Source: Branchiostoma floridae | Taxonomy: Eukaryota > Chordata > Leptocardii > Amphioxiformes > Branchiostomatidae | Assembly: GCF_000003815.2 (NCBI RefSeq) | Contig: NC_049984.1 | Span: 27,980,445-28,044,444 of the forward strand | DNA: 64,000 nt | Direction of reading: 5' to 3' | Shown: positions 31,952 through 42,739 of the stretch, one piece after another | Layout: every line of letters starts with the position of its first letter | Position numbering within the stretch: position 1 is the stretch's first letter | Made by a program: the position numbers and the translations under genes | Notes under the pieces: model-generated | Seen by the model: the letters and a program-made list of their open reading frames with translations, nothing else | Told to the model about the DNA's origin: nothing | Database searches by the model: none

Positions 31952-32190
31952 TTAATCACACTGCGCAACATAGGCAACGTGTTTAACAAACTTGTCGAAA
32001 CATAAACTCAAATGATCAATGTTTACACACAGGGGATCATGACATAGATGGGACACCTTTAGGCAATCTATATCTAGCTGGCCAGGATATGCCATAAAGC
32101 CCGCTTGATGTACGGAACTTGTGCCTTTTAAAGTCTGGGCAGTTAGGAAACCACGATACATTGATGGCACCATAATCTGAGGTAGCTTCT
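31952..32190 (-). pseudogene. His-Me finger endonuclease domain fragment
   Basis: The minus strand carries DYGAINVSW in one frame and then AYPGQLDIDCLKVSHLCHDP followed by LCVNIDHLSLC. The core V-S-H-L-C-H-x-x-x-C-x-N-x-x-H-L-S-L is the signature of the zinc-binding His-Me finger endonuclease family (Pfam zf-His_Me_endon), with catalytic His in SHLCH and zinc-binding Cys/His around it. A frame change near 32100 splits the domain. It begins within 20 bases of the end of the retropepsin frame on the same strand. Confidence 0.6.
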
Positions 32191-32191
32191 T

Positions 32192-32640
32192 TCAAACCTC
32201 CATCCCAAAGTAGATAAGAAGATGAAGGGTCAGGGTGTACTTAAGTTTCAATTTTCCTCCTATACTCTGTGCACCAATTTTTAATCCCAGGCGGTGGGCT
32301 TCGTCCTCAGGAATCAGGCTAGATTCAGCACCCGAATCAAGTAGGATGTGTACCGACTGACCATGATCGAATGCACCCATGTAGGGTGAGGGACGCACAG
32401 TAACCCTCGAAACCTGAGATGGGATGGACTTCGGTGGGGTCACGGTCTCTGCTGCCAGGACCTGGGGTTCGTCCTGGTCGGTGTAGTCAAGCTCGTCAAA
32501 GTGTTCGTCTTCGTCCACTTCTACCACTCTGGAGCGAATAATGCACTGTTTATCTTGCTCGGGAAGGTACCTGCATTAACTTAAGAAGTGATTGTAACCT
32601 GGGCGTCCCGCTTGTTGACACAAAGGGCAGGCTTTGTACT
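32192..32640 (-). pseudogene. Retroelement zinc knuckle and aspartic protease
   Basis: From right to left the minus strand reads a CCHC-like motif near 32590-32640 ([17 protein letters not shown], last Cys after a stop). An acidic linker follows, then the protease with LLDSGAESSLIPEDEAHRLG around 32290-32346. The DSG catalytic triplet is intact. The frame stops at 32192. The domain would cut the element's gag-pol polyprotein. Expected reverse transcriptase downstream is missing, and a His-Me finger piece is there instead. Confidence 0.68.
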
Positions 32641-33420
32641 GGGCCTGGGTTTTGGGCGTTGAGGTCTGGGTGGTGGACGGGCTTGGCTTAAGCGAAGGGA
32701 TCGGATATCTTCTGTAGTATTGAGTTCATCCAACAGTGATGCCAGGGCAAGAGAGATTTCTGGTTTAATGGACGCTAGAGTTTTGTTACGGAGTTCAGAG
32801 CCATAGCGTTGCTTGACAAGAGCGGGGAGGTTCGGGTGTAGGAGCTGTAGCCACTGAGCAAGACAATCATGTTCTCGAGAGACGGGGAGACTTCCTCGTC
32901 TGCAGAGACGACTTCCCCGTGATGGGTGATGCCCCCTTCTACGGATAGTAAGTTGTATTCTATGGCAGCTGTCAACCTCTGGTACAAATCTTCAGGGCGT
33001 TCATTTGTGTCCTGTTTGATATTTGCGATATCCAAGAAGTACCCCCCAGTCGATTGGAACCCGAAATGAAGGCGAATGGCCTGCCATATGTGGGAAAGAG
33101 AGGTACTTGCCTTCACGATTGTGTTTTTAGAAATGACGGGATCGCGATCTGCCCCAACATCTCCAGGGAGGCTGCTTTCTGGGCCGCCGTCCGTCGACTA
33201 GCTTCTGGCACAGCCTCGCCGTCTGCTTGGAGACCCGTTTTCCACAGACGCTTTCTGCCACGTGAAGCCGTTCACAAGGAAGGGCGTGAAGTTATGGTCG
33301 AGAGACAAGCTGTAGATGAGGTTGGCTCGCCAGCTCTCGAAGGAGTTGATGGTCTCGGTCTTTGGACACCTTGGAGTGGCGCTCGCCATTCTCGGTCGTC
33401 TAGCGTGTTCCTATAGCCGG
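32641..33420 (-). pseudogene. Retroelement gag-like region
   Basis: The minus strand has FESWRANLIYSLSLDHNF near 33300 and, in the frame 32775-33116, TSLSHIWQAIRLHFGFQSTG, then [20 protein letters not shown] and a GGITHHGE motif. A shifted frame then reads [20 protein letters not shown]. This arrangement, ending in the C-x-x-C-x-x-A-G-R knuckle, fits a gag type repeatedly seen in lancelet and cnidarian LTR elements. Frame shifts near 33120 and 32850 make it a relic. Confidence 0.6.
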
Positions 33421-34165
33421 ATGCGGTGCTGTAGATAAGCTGTGGGTTTATGAACACCCGACGCTGCCACCACGCCAGTTAGGGACACTAACGACGACTC
33501 AAGATGGGAATTGGCCACGGGAGCAATTTAATGAAGACTTCAATAGTGTATAGAAATGGAGTCAACAGTCGAACCGCATAGCTCTATGCGCATCCGTTCT
33601 GCGCAGCCTTATCTACGACAGGTCATGCGCCTGGTCGCGGTTTGTCCTTGTTTGACCCCTTTGCATGGGTGTAAAAAAGTGCCTGTTTTGCAACAAAAAG
33701 ACCACAGACCTACATATTGTTTATACTTTTTCACATCTACAGGTTTTGCCCAGTACAACTATGTACATATTTCGTGCATGGCAAAATGACAAAGAGCGCT
33801 GTAGCTTTCGAAACATTGGCAAGTTTTGGTCCGTTTATTTGTGGCTGCCTTTTTGACAGATCAGGTCTTTTTGTTGCACAACAGGCAGTTGTTTTCACCC
33901 TTGCAGCGGGGTCAAATCGGGTCGCGACAAAAGCCGTATCATAACGCGTTCTAGGGTGACCTGCGGTTCGACTGACAAGATGGCGGACAAGACGCACGCG
34001 GTGCCATGACCCGGAGGTCAAGGGTCATGACCTAATCCTAACATACCATGTTGGCGTAGGCCTTACCAATTTGATTACATGGTTAGGTCCTCTGGCCCTC
34101 AACATTGACGCGAGCGTGTTAAAATAAGTGTGCTTAAGAGAAACAGACATGAAATGTAAGCTAGC
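33421..34165. other. Stretch without supported gene
   Basis: No coding pattern is supported. A CAAGATGGCGGAC motif at 33977-33989 resembles a YY1-type promoter element but has no clear gene next to it. Confidence 0.35.
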
Positions 34166-35276
34166 TTTTATGAAGATTGATGTCAGCAAACACTGAGTTT
34201 CCACAGGCAACCGTCTACGGCTGTTACTTCCACTTCTGCCAAAGCCTGTGGCGCCGGATCCAAAGCCCCGGTATGGCAAGGGTATACAGGCAGGACCTGC
34301 GACTAAAACGGTGCCTTCGGATGATTATGGCCATAGGGTGGGTTCCTGTTAGTGACATTGGTGCGGGTGAACTTTAGAAACTTTGTTGGCCGGCAATTCA
34401 CACAAGACCTGATCGCCCGGTACCCAGGAGGGCAACTACATGAACGCCAACGTCATCTTTCCCGTCCCAATGTGGAACGTCTACGTCAGAGACCAGGACC
34501 CAAGGACCAACAATCACGTTGAAGGTAAGTTTCATTACTTTAACGTTTTCATTGATGCATGGATCAGCGGCTGTTGTTTTACGTGCTTTTATTCGTCTTT
34601 GTCGTGCGTTCCGTGTTGTACCGTTTTCTTTATATTCACGGGTGTTTTCCACCAAATGGATTGTATTACCGCGTAGGTCGAACTGGCGATGTCCTGCCGT
34701 AGCATTTAGTGTATTTGGCCGATTAATACTCTTTGTTCAGCGACCCGCGAAGCCTGGTGTAGGCTACAAAATAGAAAGCCCGTTAATGGTGGGCTCCTTG
34801 GTGGCTCTCCCGTGTACTCGTGTACTATTGCACAACTTCTGTTTTTCATATGTTGCACATACTGGGAGCACGATTTCCGCGTGGCAAATAGTTCTTGTTA
34901 TTGTTTGAAACTCGTTTCGGATGTAAAATCTAACGTTGATATAATGTCCATTAGTAAACGTTTTTGTCATTTGCTATTCCTTGTTAGGCTTCCACCAGAG
35001 ATGGAACAACAACATCGGGCGCGCCCACCCGTCCCTCTGGCACTTCATCAGGAAGATGAAGGGCACTTCATTAGGAAGATGAAGGACGAGCAGCACCTTG
35101 TCAGCGTGTAGCGGCTATCAACAGAGGCGACCCTCGTCCCCGGAGAAAGCGGAAGTGGCGAGACCGCCAGGCGAGAATCACCAGGCTCCGGGAGCAGTAC
35201 GACAACGGGCAGCGTACCCTGGTGCGTTATTGGCGTGCACGTGCGATTGTTTACTGTATCAAGAATTACGTCTAAT
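34166..35276 (+). pseudogene. MULE-type transposase remnant, two exons
   Basis: The 5' end is truncated just before TEFPQATVYGCYFHFCQSLW, the counterpart of the block in the 1.3-kb copy. The reading then goes VYRQDLRLKRCLRMIMAIGW, a shifted FRNFVGRQFTQDLIARYPGG and VIFPVPMWNVYVRDQDPRTN. It ends at NNHVE, joined across a GT-AG intron (34525-34987) to GFHQRWNNNIGRAHPSLWHF. A 23-bp tandem duplication (35040-35085) and a base loss near 35103 shift the frame. A basic tail (RPRRKRKWRDRQ) ends at TAA 35274-35276. This is a dead copy of the same gene type as 1289-1840. Confidence 0.72.
34525..34987 (+). other. Intron in MULE remnant
   Basis: The donor GAAG|GTAAGT and acceptor CTTGTTAG|GCTTCC join the exons in phase (E-G-F-H). 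The first 11 or so bases after the exon (with TTTCATTACTTTAACGT following) are what is missing in the 1.3-kb copy. Confidence 0.7.
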
Positions 35277-35299
35277 TACAATGCTCTAAAGTAAGCTCA

Positions 35300-36232
35300 G
35301 CCTGTTTCTCTATCTGCAAACAATCTTCTGTATTCTGTATGTTGCAATGTTGCTTTTCTATCTGGGCCTATTTCTTGATTGTCCATTTTATGTACGCCAG
35401 GGCTGTTTTACCGATGCCCTTGTAGGATGAGCAATGTGGTAGTTCGATTTGGTTGTTGTTGTTTGTTTCCTTGGCCCAAACGTTGATGTTATAATCCTTC
35501 GGACATTTCATATTTAATCTTCACAACGACCTTCGATTTGAAGCGATTTCCTTTGTATTTATTATGAGAAAATGTGATTGTTATTGTTTATTTCCTTGGC
35601 CCAAACGTTGATGTTATAATCCTTCGGACATTTCATATTTAATCTTCACGACGACCTTCGATTTAAAGCGATTCCCTTTGTATTTGTTAATAACTGTATA
35701 TATACCTGTACTTTGTAATAAACTTTTTTTTGTTCCATTGAGTTTATTTGCCCGTTCTCTTCATTAAGTGATAATACGTTTTAATTTCTGCATACACAAA
35801 ACATAGGACAGACATAGCTAACCTCCTTCGCAGACTTAGTGTGGTGGCTTGTATTTCTGGGGAGATCTCCCCCAGCATAACAGAATTCCAGCCCATCAGA
35901 TCTCGAAGATTGGTAATCAGAAAAAAAAACTTGTAAAAGTCGCTACTGCGCCATCGGAAGCTAACGTGTCCCGCCCTTAACAATAAAATGCTTCAATGCA
36001 CGACAGGTACAAGCCTTTTCAGATGTGCCCGATGCTCGCCCCCGTGATCCCTACTACTTTCTGTGCATCAGATAACGCGCCAAAGCTCCATCTGGAAATA
36101 TAAACCATAGTTGCGACCTACTGATACACCCAGCTCATCTTACCCGAAACACTTGGCCGTTTAACAACCCCGCTCTCGCACCTGTCCCTCATGTGGAACT
36201 GACTTGTCCATGACAGTCACATTCCAGGCGGG
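35300..36232. other. Stretch without gene, with tandem duplication
   Basis: No coding pattern. See the 125-bp-period duplication at 35455-35690. Confidence 0.4.
35455..35690 (+). repeat. Tandem duplication, period 125 bp
   Basis: A segment starting around TTGTTTGTTTCCTTGGCCCA recurs 125 bases later with few mismatches, running through the CCTTTGTATTT block in both copies. It lies just 3' of the MULE remnant and may be part of its 3' UTR. Confidence 0.85.
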
Positions 36233-36235
36233 TAA

Positions 36236-36380
36236 GGGACCGTACGGCATTTACCGAGGGGGGAGGGCCGGTCGCCAGGGGGGGAGGGCCAAGCAAAAAA
36301 ATATTTTGCCAGGGGGAGGGCCTAGCAATTTTTTTTTTACTTGGGGGGAGGGCCAAGCAAAAAAAAAAAATAGCTTGGTC
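36236..36380 (+). repeat. Left terminal and subterminal repeats
   Basis: The terminal inverted repeat is followed by three GGGGGGAGGGCC(A/T)AGC units, each followed by an A- or T-run. Confidence 0.8.
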
Positions 36381-37020
36381 TGCCAGCAAAATATGTCCCT
36401 TAAAATCCAAGAAACGGCGTTTCAGAGGGTCAAGATTTCAAAATTTTTCTGGACCTCTGCAAGGGATCGCCCGAGGTTGGCGCTCGGGATACAGTGAAAA
36501 TGCGAAAGGGAGGGGGCGGGGCTTATGCATGACTCCCTCGAAAACCTTCTTCACGCACAGAAATGTTATTAAACTCTAGATTAGTCTGCCAGCAAAATTT
36601 ACCCCTGTCTTATTGCCCTCAAAATGTAAGAAGTGGCGTTTCAGAGCTCGAGGGTAAATATTTGCTAATTTCCCTGGATCCCTTTTGACGTGACCGGCCT
36701 CGCGCCTTTGATGACCGACATCGTGATAATGTGTTTTGGGGGGATTTAATTTTGTATTTCTAAATTGAAATGCTATTAAAGTTAGCTTTGTTTGTCAGCA
36801 AAATATCTCCTCAAACTGAAGGAAATAGCTTTTAAGAGGGTCAAGATTTCAAAATTCTCCCGGACCTACCTTGCGATTCTTCGTGCCTTTGGCGCCGAAC
36901 ATGGTGTTCGGAACGTCGTTCTCAAAAACTTGAAACCCTCGTATTTTTTTTTCATAGAAATGTCATCTAACCAGCAAATTTTCCCATAAAAAAGCAATGC
37001 AGGAAATCGTGGCAAAAAAA
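36379..37020 (+). repeat. About four degenerate tandem units of roughly 200 bp
   Basis: A block with (T)CTGCCAGCAAAAT, then AAGAAACGGCGTTTCAGAGG, then TCAAGATTTCAAAATT recurs starting near 36379, 36585, 36792 and 36966. The units are diverged and of unequal length. They form the inner body of the DNA transposon. Confidence 0.7.
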
Positions 37021-37572
37021 GCGTGGCATTTCTAAAAGATCTCCTGCAAGTCTGCGGTCTCACGCCCGCCGGCGGCTAGAGAGAAGCGACCTGTCTACCC
37101 CGCCGTGGGAAAATCAGCGTCACGCGTCGGCGCCCCCCTCCCCACTACAGTTTTGGAAGTCGAATCGTGCTGTCGTTTTGGCTTTCATTTTTTTCCCCGA
37201 TTTACCGTAAGTTATTACCACCACAGAACCAAGAAAAAGTCCAAAATATATGTAAATTGAAAATAGTTTCCGTCAAGCCGCTCAGGCCCGCGCCCGCGAG
37301 CTTGCAATACGTAAATTTAGGGAGCGGGGCGCGCGCCGCTTCGTGGCGCAAATCTACTAGAAATCCAGGTACAAATGCTTTTTAGGTGTTGTTTTAATAT
37401 CAAAACAATGAAATAGCTTCTATAAAGCAAATATTTATGCCTCTATGAAGCAGATATTTATCCCTCTATTTAGCAGATATTTTGAGCCATTCTGTTTTCC
37501 TTTTTTTACTAGGGGTGAGAGATCTGCTTCTCGATGAAAATCATGAAAAAGTACTAGAGTTCGGCGACCTCA

Positions 37573-38625
37573 TACCTCCATGAAAATTTAGAGCTTTCCT
37601 AAATTTAATGAAATTGACTAACACATAGACATAATTTATGCATGGTGTTGTTCATCATTGACTAACGTACACATGTCACAATCATAAAATTCCCATTATC
37701 AATCATAAAGCGGTTTTGCAATTTTTACATAAATTATGCAAATAAGCTCCTCATTCCCATATTTGGTATCTGCTTATACTCCAACTATCATAATTAACAT
37801 GTGTTACATTTATTGAAGTCCAGTTATTGAAAACAATGGAATTATACGATTTCCTCATTAATTATGCAAATTAAGTCCTCATTTGCATAACATGTATATC
37901 ATTATGAACATCTTTGCCTAAGGTACCCGCATGCCTAATATGATGCCAATCTGTCTTTCCTTTCTGCAGTTATCCTCTTTTGAGTGTCTTGACAAAAACG
38001 CCCCTGCAGTTCCGAAATTAAATGTTAGAGGGCTGAAACTTGCTCCACTTTTTTATGACACTAAAAACTATCTACCACCTAAATGTCAAGACCACAGCAT
38101 GTCTGAGGTACATTGAAAAAACGGCTATGATAGAATAATCTCATTAATTATGCAAATGTGCTCCTATTTTGCATAATTAGTATTTTATCTTGTACAACAT
38201 TGTCTAAATTACCTACATACCCAAAATCATGAAAATCCGTTGTTCCCTTCTTGAGTTATCGTCTTCAGAAGTTTTTGACAAAAATGCCCCTGCTATCCCA
38301 AAACTACACGCTAGGGGGCCCAAACTTATATCATTTCTTCCTGAGCACAAGAGCTATCTAATACTGAAAAATCGTGGCCATAGCTTGTTCAGAACACCGA
38401 GATAGCAAAACCGGAAGTTGCGCTGCAGTACCAAGGGAAGCCGCTAGGGGGCCCAAAAACTAATCATTTCCAGCTTTCATCACACACTACCAACACACCA
38501 AGTATGAAACCAATCCACCCAGCCGTTCTTGAGTTATTTTGTTTACACACACACACACACACAAACACACAGACAGACACACAAACGCAGGGTAAAATAT
38601 AACCTCCATGACATTTCATGGAGGT
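37573..38625. mobile_element. Nested 1.05-kb element with inverted ends
   Basis: The left end TACCTCCATGAAAATTT is the inverse of the right end CATTTCATGGAGGTA. An internal AACCTCCATG just before the right end makes a hairpin there. The interior holds repeated ATTAATTATGCAAAT blocks (near 37730, 37858 and 38146), a doubled GACAAAAA(C/T)GCCCCTGC module (near 37990 and 38276) and a CA-rich microsatellite. No ORF. It resembles MITE-like repeats common in marine invertebrates. Confidence 0.65.
38542..38584 (+). repeat. CA microsatellite
   Basis: An imperfect (CA)n run with AAAC and GACAGACA interruptions. Confidence 0.9.
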
Positions 38626-38701
38626 AATGACGCAAAGCACATTTCCAAATGCGGGAGCGCAGTGTTTTATTGGCGTCTTGAATATTTTTTTCAAAGTTGA
38701 T

Positions 38702-38850
38702 AGGAGGGGGGAGGGCCAAGCAAAAATATTTTGTCTTGGGGGGAGGGCCTAGCTAAAAAAAATTTACCTGGGGGGAGGGCCATGCAAAAATTTTTTGACC
38801 CGACCCTCTGGCGACCGGCCCTCCCCCCTCACTAAACGCCGTACGGTCCC
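38702..38850 (-). repeat. Right terminal and subterminal repeats
   Basis: Three GGGGGGAGGGCC(A/T)(A/T)GC units are followed by the terminal inverted repeat, mirroring the left end. Confidence 0.8.
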
Positions 38851-38854
38851 TAAG

Positions 38855-39620
38855 CACACCGACTTACAACCTGGGAACTGTCCTGTCCTGAACTTGACCA
38901 ACCTGTAGAACTGTCAAACCCCGAACTTCATCAACCTGAAAAACTGTTCAGCCCCGATCCTGCAATTCTTCACCAGCTCGTTTAGAATGATTCCAACACA
39001 TATAGAAACTCATAATCCACAGACTTCCATATTGATATAATATTCGTGGTGTTGGTGAAACTTTGAAAGAGAGACATAAGGGAACCAGGGCCTGTGATTT
39101 AAGATCATATTTGTCGCATGCTCCATCACCCATTATAACACAGCGCCACTTTCTTTATTAGCCTTATTGAATATTGACAGTGTACAGGAGACATGATACA
39201 CAGACTGCAATATGAACACTTTATTGTTCCAGTCCTACAATATCTGAACTTTTGTAGACCTCCATTGTTTGTACAGTTATGTTACAACTTTTACTTAATT
39301 ATGTTTCTTATGCGTTCAGCACTATATGTACTAGTTTAATGGGTTTTTTAGTACAGTAGTATGTTCGTTAGCACACATATTTATCCCCAACACAGTGTAC
39401 TCACTGATACAGCAATCATATTTTCATAGACTTTGTGGGCACTTAACAATTCAGTAATCCAGTATAACATTGTATTACTGTTGATTATTAATGAATAGAT
39501 AGGTGTTAATTTACACAGTTTAACACATGTTATCTCGAGTGCAAGTGCTAAGTAGTAGATGGGCACTGGTGAACTTAGACAAAAGCACCAAATTTCAATT
39601 TGTGAATAGCACTTTGTATC
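38855..39620. other. Stretch without supported gene
   Basis: A+T-rich DNA with chance frames only. Confidence 0.4.
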
Positions 39621-39639
39621 ATGCATGTGGGATAAAAGA

Positions 39640-39945
39640 TGTATTTTAATTCATATGTATTATATTGCCAAAGACAGAAAAGCCTGGAAAGCTGCATGCA
39701 AGAGAGGAGCTGAAAGCTTCGAGGCAGCTCGAAGAGAGAGAGCAGAGGAGAGGAGAAGACGAAGGAAAGCTGTGGCCGACCAGCCTCCATCTGCACAGGG
39801 CTTCATTTGCCCATCCTGCACCAGGAGGTGCGGATCGAGGATCGGACTGCAAAGCCACATGAGAGCGTGCAGGGGAGACCGAGGACTACCTTCCCAATGA
39901 TCTTCGGACACGAAGAAGCAGCCATCATCATCATTATATTTTCTT
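39640..39945 (+). mobile_element. 5'-truncated non-LTR retrotransposon (LINE) 3' end
   Basis: The frame reads KDRKAWKAACKRGAESFEAA, a basic Arg/Glu helix, and then FICPSCTRRCGSRIGLQSHM before the stop at 39898-39900. A C-x-x-C-x-x-x-C-x-S-R-I-G-L-x-S-H zinc-finger tail is typical of the end of ORF2 in several invertebrate LINE clades. A short 3' UTR follows, with GACACGAAGAAGCAGCCATC and an ATC-repeat tail (ATCATCATCATT), as in RTE/CR1-like elements. Only the last 85 or so codons are present, fitting normal 5' truncation on insertion. Confidence 0.8.
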
Positions 39946-39949
39946 ATAG

Positions 39950-40902
39950 ATGTCAGAGGAGAAGAGGGAGCGACTTGGATGGCTTGCTCATCCCAAGGCA
40001 GCCAAGACGAAGTTCTCGAACACAATCTTGTCGGACTTCTACAAGGAGTTTAACATCAAGGATAACACTGAGAAATGCGCAAAGGTGGTGAGCTTTGTTC
40101 AGAGCATGAATACAGCTGCAGCAGGGAGGTTCCTGGCGGACTCCTTTAAAATAAAGTCAGAAAATGATTCGCACATAATCAAAGAAAACAGGGAGAAGCT
40201 GTGCAAGGTTAAGAAGAATGTGTCAGACATGCACAGTAAGTTACTTGCACACAACGATGACCTGTTCAAGCGTGGAACAAACCAACTCAGGCAGGGCAGA
40301 GGGACAATGTACGCTTTTAATACCGAGTACATGGCAAAGAAGGACCTGGAGGGCAACCATAGCAAGCACAGACGCCAGACTTGAGGTTGCACTGGCTAAG
40401 GTCGAGCGTGTGCACGCAAAAGAGAAAAGAAAAGAGTAGCCAGTCGAGAAAGGCCAAGGAACAACGGCGCAAAACCAACAAACGAAAAGATCACAGACGT
40501 GAAACAAATATTAGGGAAATCCTTCAAGTGATTGCGCCAAACACAGCTGGTAGCAGTCCTGTCAGCCGGAAAGAACTCAACATAGACGCTGTGCGGTCTA
40601 TCAGCTACCTTCGAGCACGATCTCCTCACCAGGTGCTAGAATCAGACCAACTAGATAGATATGCGAAGTTGACAATTTTAGGCAATATTAACAGGAGCTG
40701 CTGCGACAGTTTAAAGAGGGCAGTCAGAAAGGCCCACACCTCATATGATGGACGTTGTAATATGGAACACTGTCCAGTCAACGTGAACTGCGCCAAGCTA
40801 TTCCAGCAGCTGGGAGGCGTGACGGACTGGGGCAGATTCGCACCTCGGGATACCGGCTTTCTCCCGCTTGATGCAAGTGTAAACATGGACAGTCCTACGT
40901 AG
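39950..40902 (+). pseudogene. Frameshifted gene of unknown family
   Basis: A good acceptor (TTTTCTTATAG) precedes ATG at 39950. The frame reads MSEEKRERLGWLAHPKAAKT and continues for 144 codons to 40384, helical and Lys-rich. Coding-like sequence resumes in another frame at about 40420 (RKTNKRKDHRRETNIREILQ) and ends at 40902 with a Cys-containing region (SYDGRCNMEHCPVNVNCAKL). The change of frame near 40390 suggests a single inactivated gene. No family is recognised. The LINE tail just upstream would then lie in its intron. Confidence 0.42.
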
Positions 40903-40904
40903 CT

Positions 40905-41630
40905 GTGTAGATTCTAAGTCACTGCGATTGTTGAAGAAGAATGGATGCTTTGATCGCGATGCAAGTGCGCTGGTCTGTGCCAGGCTGGTTCGGCTGGAAG
41001 GTAAATAATGCAATCCTAGATTTACCATTTCAGATTATTCAAAGACAACATTGTAATGACATCTCCAGTAGTATCTTTATTGTATTGCAAAATAATCAAA
41101 TCAGTAATTACAACTTTCTGCTGTCCTATCACTGCTATCACCACAGAATGTAATCTTAGTTTACAGCTTTACAAAAAATCAAGTCAGTATTTACAACTTT
41201 ATGCTGTCCTATCGATGCTGTCACCAGTAAATGAAATCTGGGCTTACAGCTTTCTTCTGCCTTCTCCTTCCAAACCGAGAAAGGGTCACAACTTCATCTT
41301 TGTCTGAATCTCTCATGTTACCTGCAATTAGCCCACGGGCAAGAATTTGCAATGAACTTTATTATTATATGTATCATGCATACCTGGGCTTGTCTACAAA
41401 CTGAAACAAATAAAGCATATAGAATAACCTTAAATCTACTGTGATGTTACAGGTGTACAAGTCATTGATTAAGCCCAAGACAGGAATGGGAGCATTGACA
41501 CACTCATAAAGGGGTGGCCACAGTATGCTGACGGGCGAAGAACAACCAACTCCAATGACACCTGGCATGGTAAGGAAAAGCTGATATATTCTAAGAAAAA
41601 GACATTCAACAGACAAATATACAAATTGTG
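40905..41630. other. Stretch without supported gene
   Basis: Local similarity is seen between 41085-41130 and 41170-41220 (TCAGTA(A/T)TTACAACTTT.TGCTGTCCTATC), a diverged duplication of about 80 bases. Nothing coding. Confidence 0.45.
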
Positions 41631-41689
41631 AATGAAAAATCATCTGTTGCAATGTGAACGTTGCAAGTTCATTAACCTCAAAACTCTGT

Positions 41690-42430
41690 TCCCTGCCCTA
41701 AAATCCTCCCCACAGTACTCTGTTTCCCTATCAGACTCTTTGAACCCGACTTTAACTTTGGCTAACCGCAACGATCCTAGCAAACAGACCCTTGGACCAG
41801 TGCCTTCCTGGCGTACCACTTCGTTCATATACATCCAACGTTACCCTACTCTTAGCCCGCAGCTCATCACATACCAACACCTGATACGTACACTAGCTGC
41901 TCGCACGGCCAACGGGCTCCGTTACGACGAGCAGTTCCGCCAATACCGGGAGAAATCCCCCGCCACCCATTGGGATACCCCACACATGCAGTTGTATGTA
42001 GATGCTTTGTACAACGTCAGCCCCTCCCCATCCACCCCCTCCACACGCAGCCCCCAGTTCCAACTCAACCACGTCGCAAAGCATCCCGACAGGGCACTAC
42101 TTTTAGTACCACAAACCCAACGGGCAGTGCTTCAAACACGACTGTCAATTCAAGCACTTCTGTTACAAATGCTCGGGGCCACACAAGGCAACTCTCTGCA
42201 TGCACCAAAAGCCCCTCCCTCTCCGCCCCGCGTAAACATCATTACCAGCAGTCACACCTCTGCCTACTCCCGTCGAAGCCACAGCTTTAGCGAAATACCT
42301 TCTTTCATTTGATTTTTCACTCATTTCCTACTAATAAAGACAGAAACTACATATTCTACGGCTTCACATTCGGTTTTCCCCTTGAATATTTTGGCCCTAG
42401 AAACCGACAATTAATAGCTGTAACTTCAGT
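41690..42430 (+). pseudogene. Retroelement gag-like protein and start of pol
   Basis: The frame 41632-42312 reads GPVPSWRTTSFIYIQRYPTL, then ITYQHLIRTLAARTANGLRY, then YDEQFRQYREKSPATHWDTP. In another frame a Cys/His motif follows near 42115-42200 (NGQCFKHDCQFKHFCYKCSG, then PHKATLC). Beyond that come VEATALAKYLLSF and GFTFGFPLEYFGPRN near 42250-42400. This order (helical domain, FNxGxCxxxxCxFxHxCxxCxGxH, then a short conserved GFxxGFxxxYxGP) is that of gag and the start of pol in a tyrosine-recombinase or related retroelement group of marine invertebrates, as I remember it. At least three frame changes. Confidence 0.5.
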
Positions 42431-42739
42431 AAATATATGGTCATGTTTACAAAGGAAAGTATGGCATGCATGAGAAACTCTAAAAAAAAACAAAAAAAAA
42501 AAAACAATCTCTCAATCAAAATTATATTGTCTTTCCTATCAGCAGCCAGTTTTCTGCAGACTGGGGGAATTCGTGGCAGCATGGTAAAGGCAATCATGTG
42601 CTATTGTTCTTTGCCCGTTGTTACATTTCGATCGTGCATAATTTAGAAGGTTACAGCTAAGATACCGATGGTCGGATCTACATGTATGTGAAATCTGTAT
42701 TTCTATTTGTACTCACATACAATATGAGGAATCTGATCA

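Larger units (their letters stand above)
36236..38850. mobile_element. 2.6-kb non-autonomous DNA transposon with terminal inverted repeats
   Basis: The left end GGGACCGTACGGCATTTA and right end (inverted) GGGACCGTACGGCGTTTA match, and similarity continues through GAGGGGGGAGGGCCGGTCGC. TAA flanks both sides (36233-36235 and 38851-38853), which fits a three-base target duplication as made by PIF/Harbinger-like elements. Inside each end is an array of GGGGGAGGGCC(A/T)AGCAAAAA units, inverted between the two ends. There is no transposase ORF. A second inverted-repeat element (37573-38625) is nested inside. The superfamily assignment is inference. Confidence 0.82.

Noticed and set aside
33977-33989. 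CAAGATGGCGGAC as a housekeeping promoter element
   Set aside because: The ATG there opens only nine codons, and no gene follows within several hundred bases.
38464-38694. Cys/Val-rich peptide frame
   Set aside because: It is a translation of the CA microsatellite and the transposon end.
41374-41652. Membrane-protein-like minus-strand frame
   Set aside because: Short, no splice sites, and next to an unrelated plus-strand retroelement piece.
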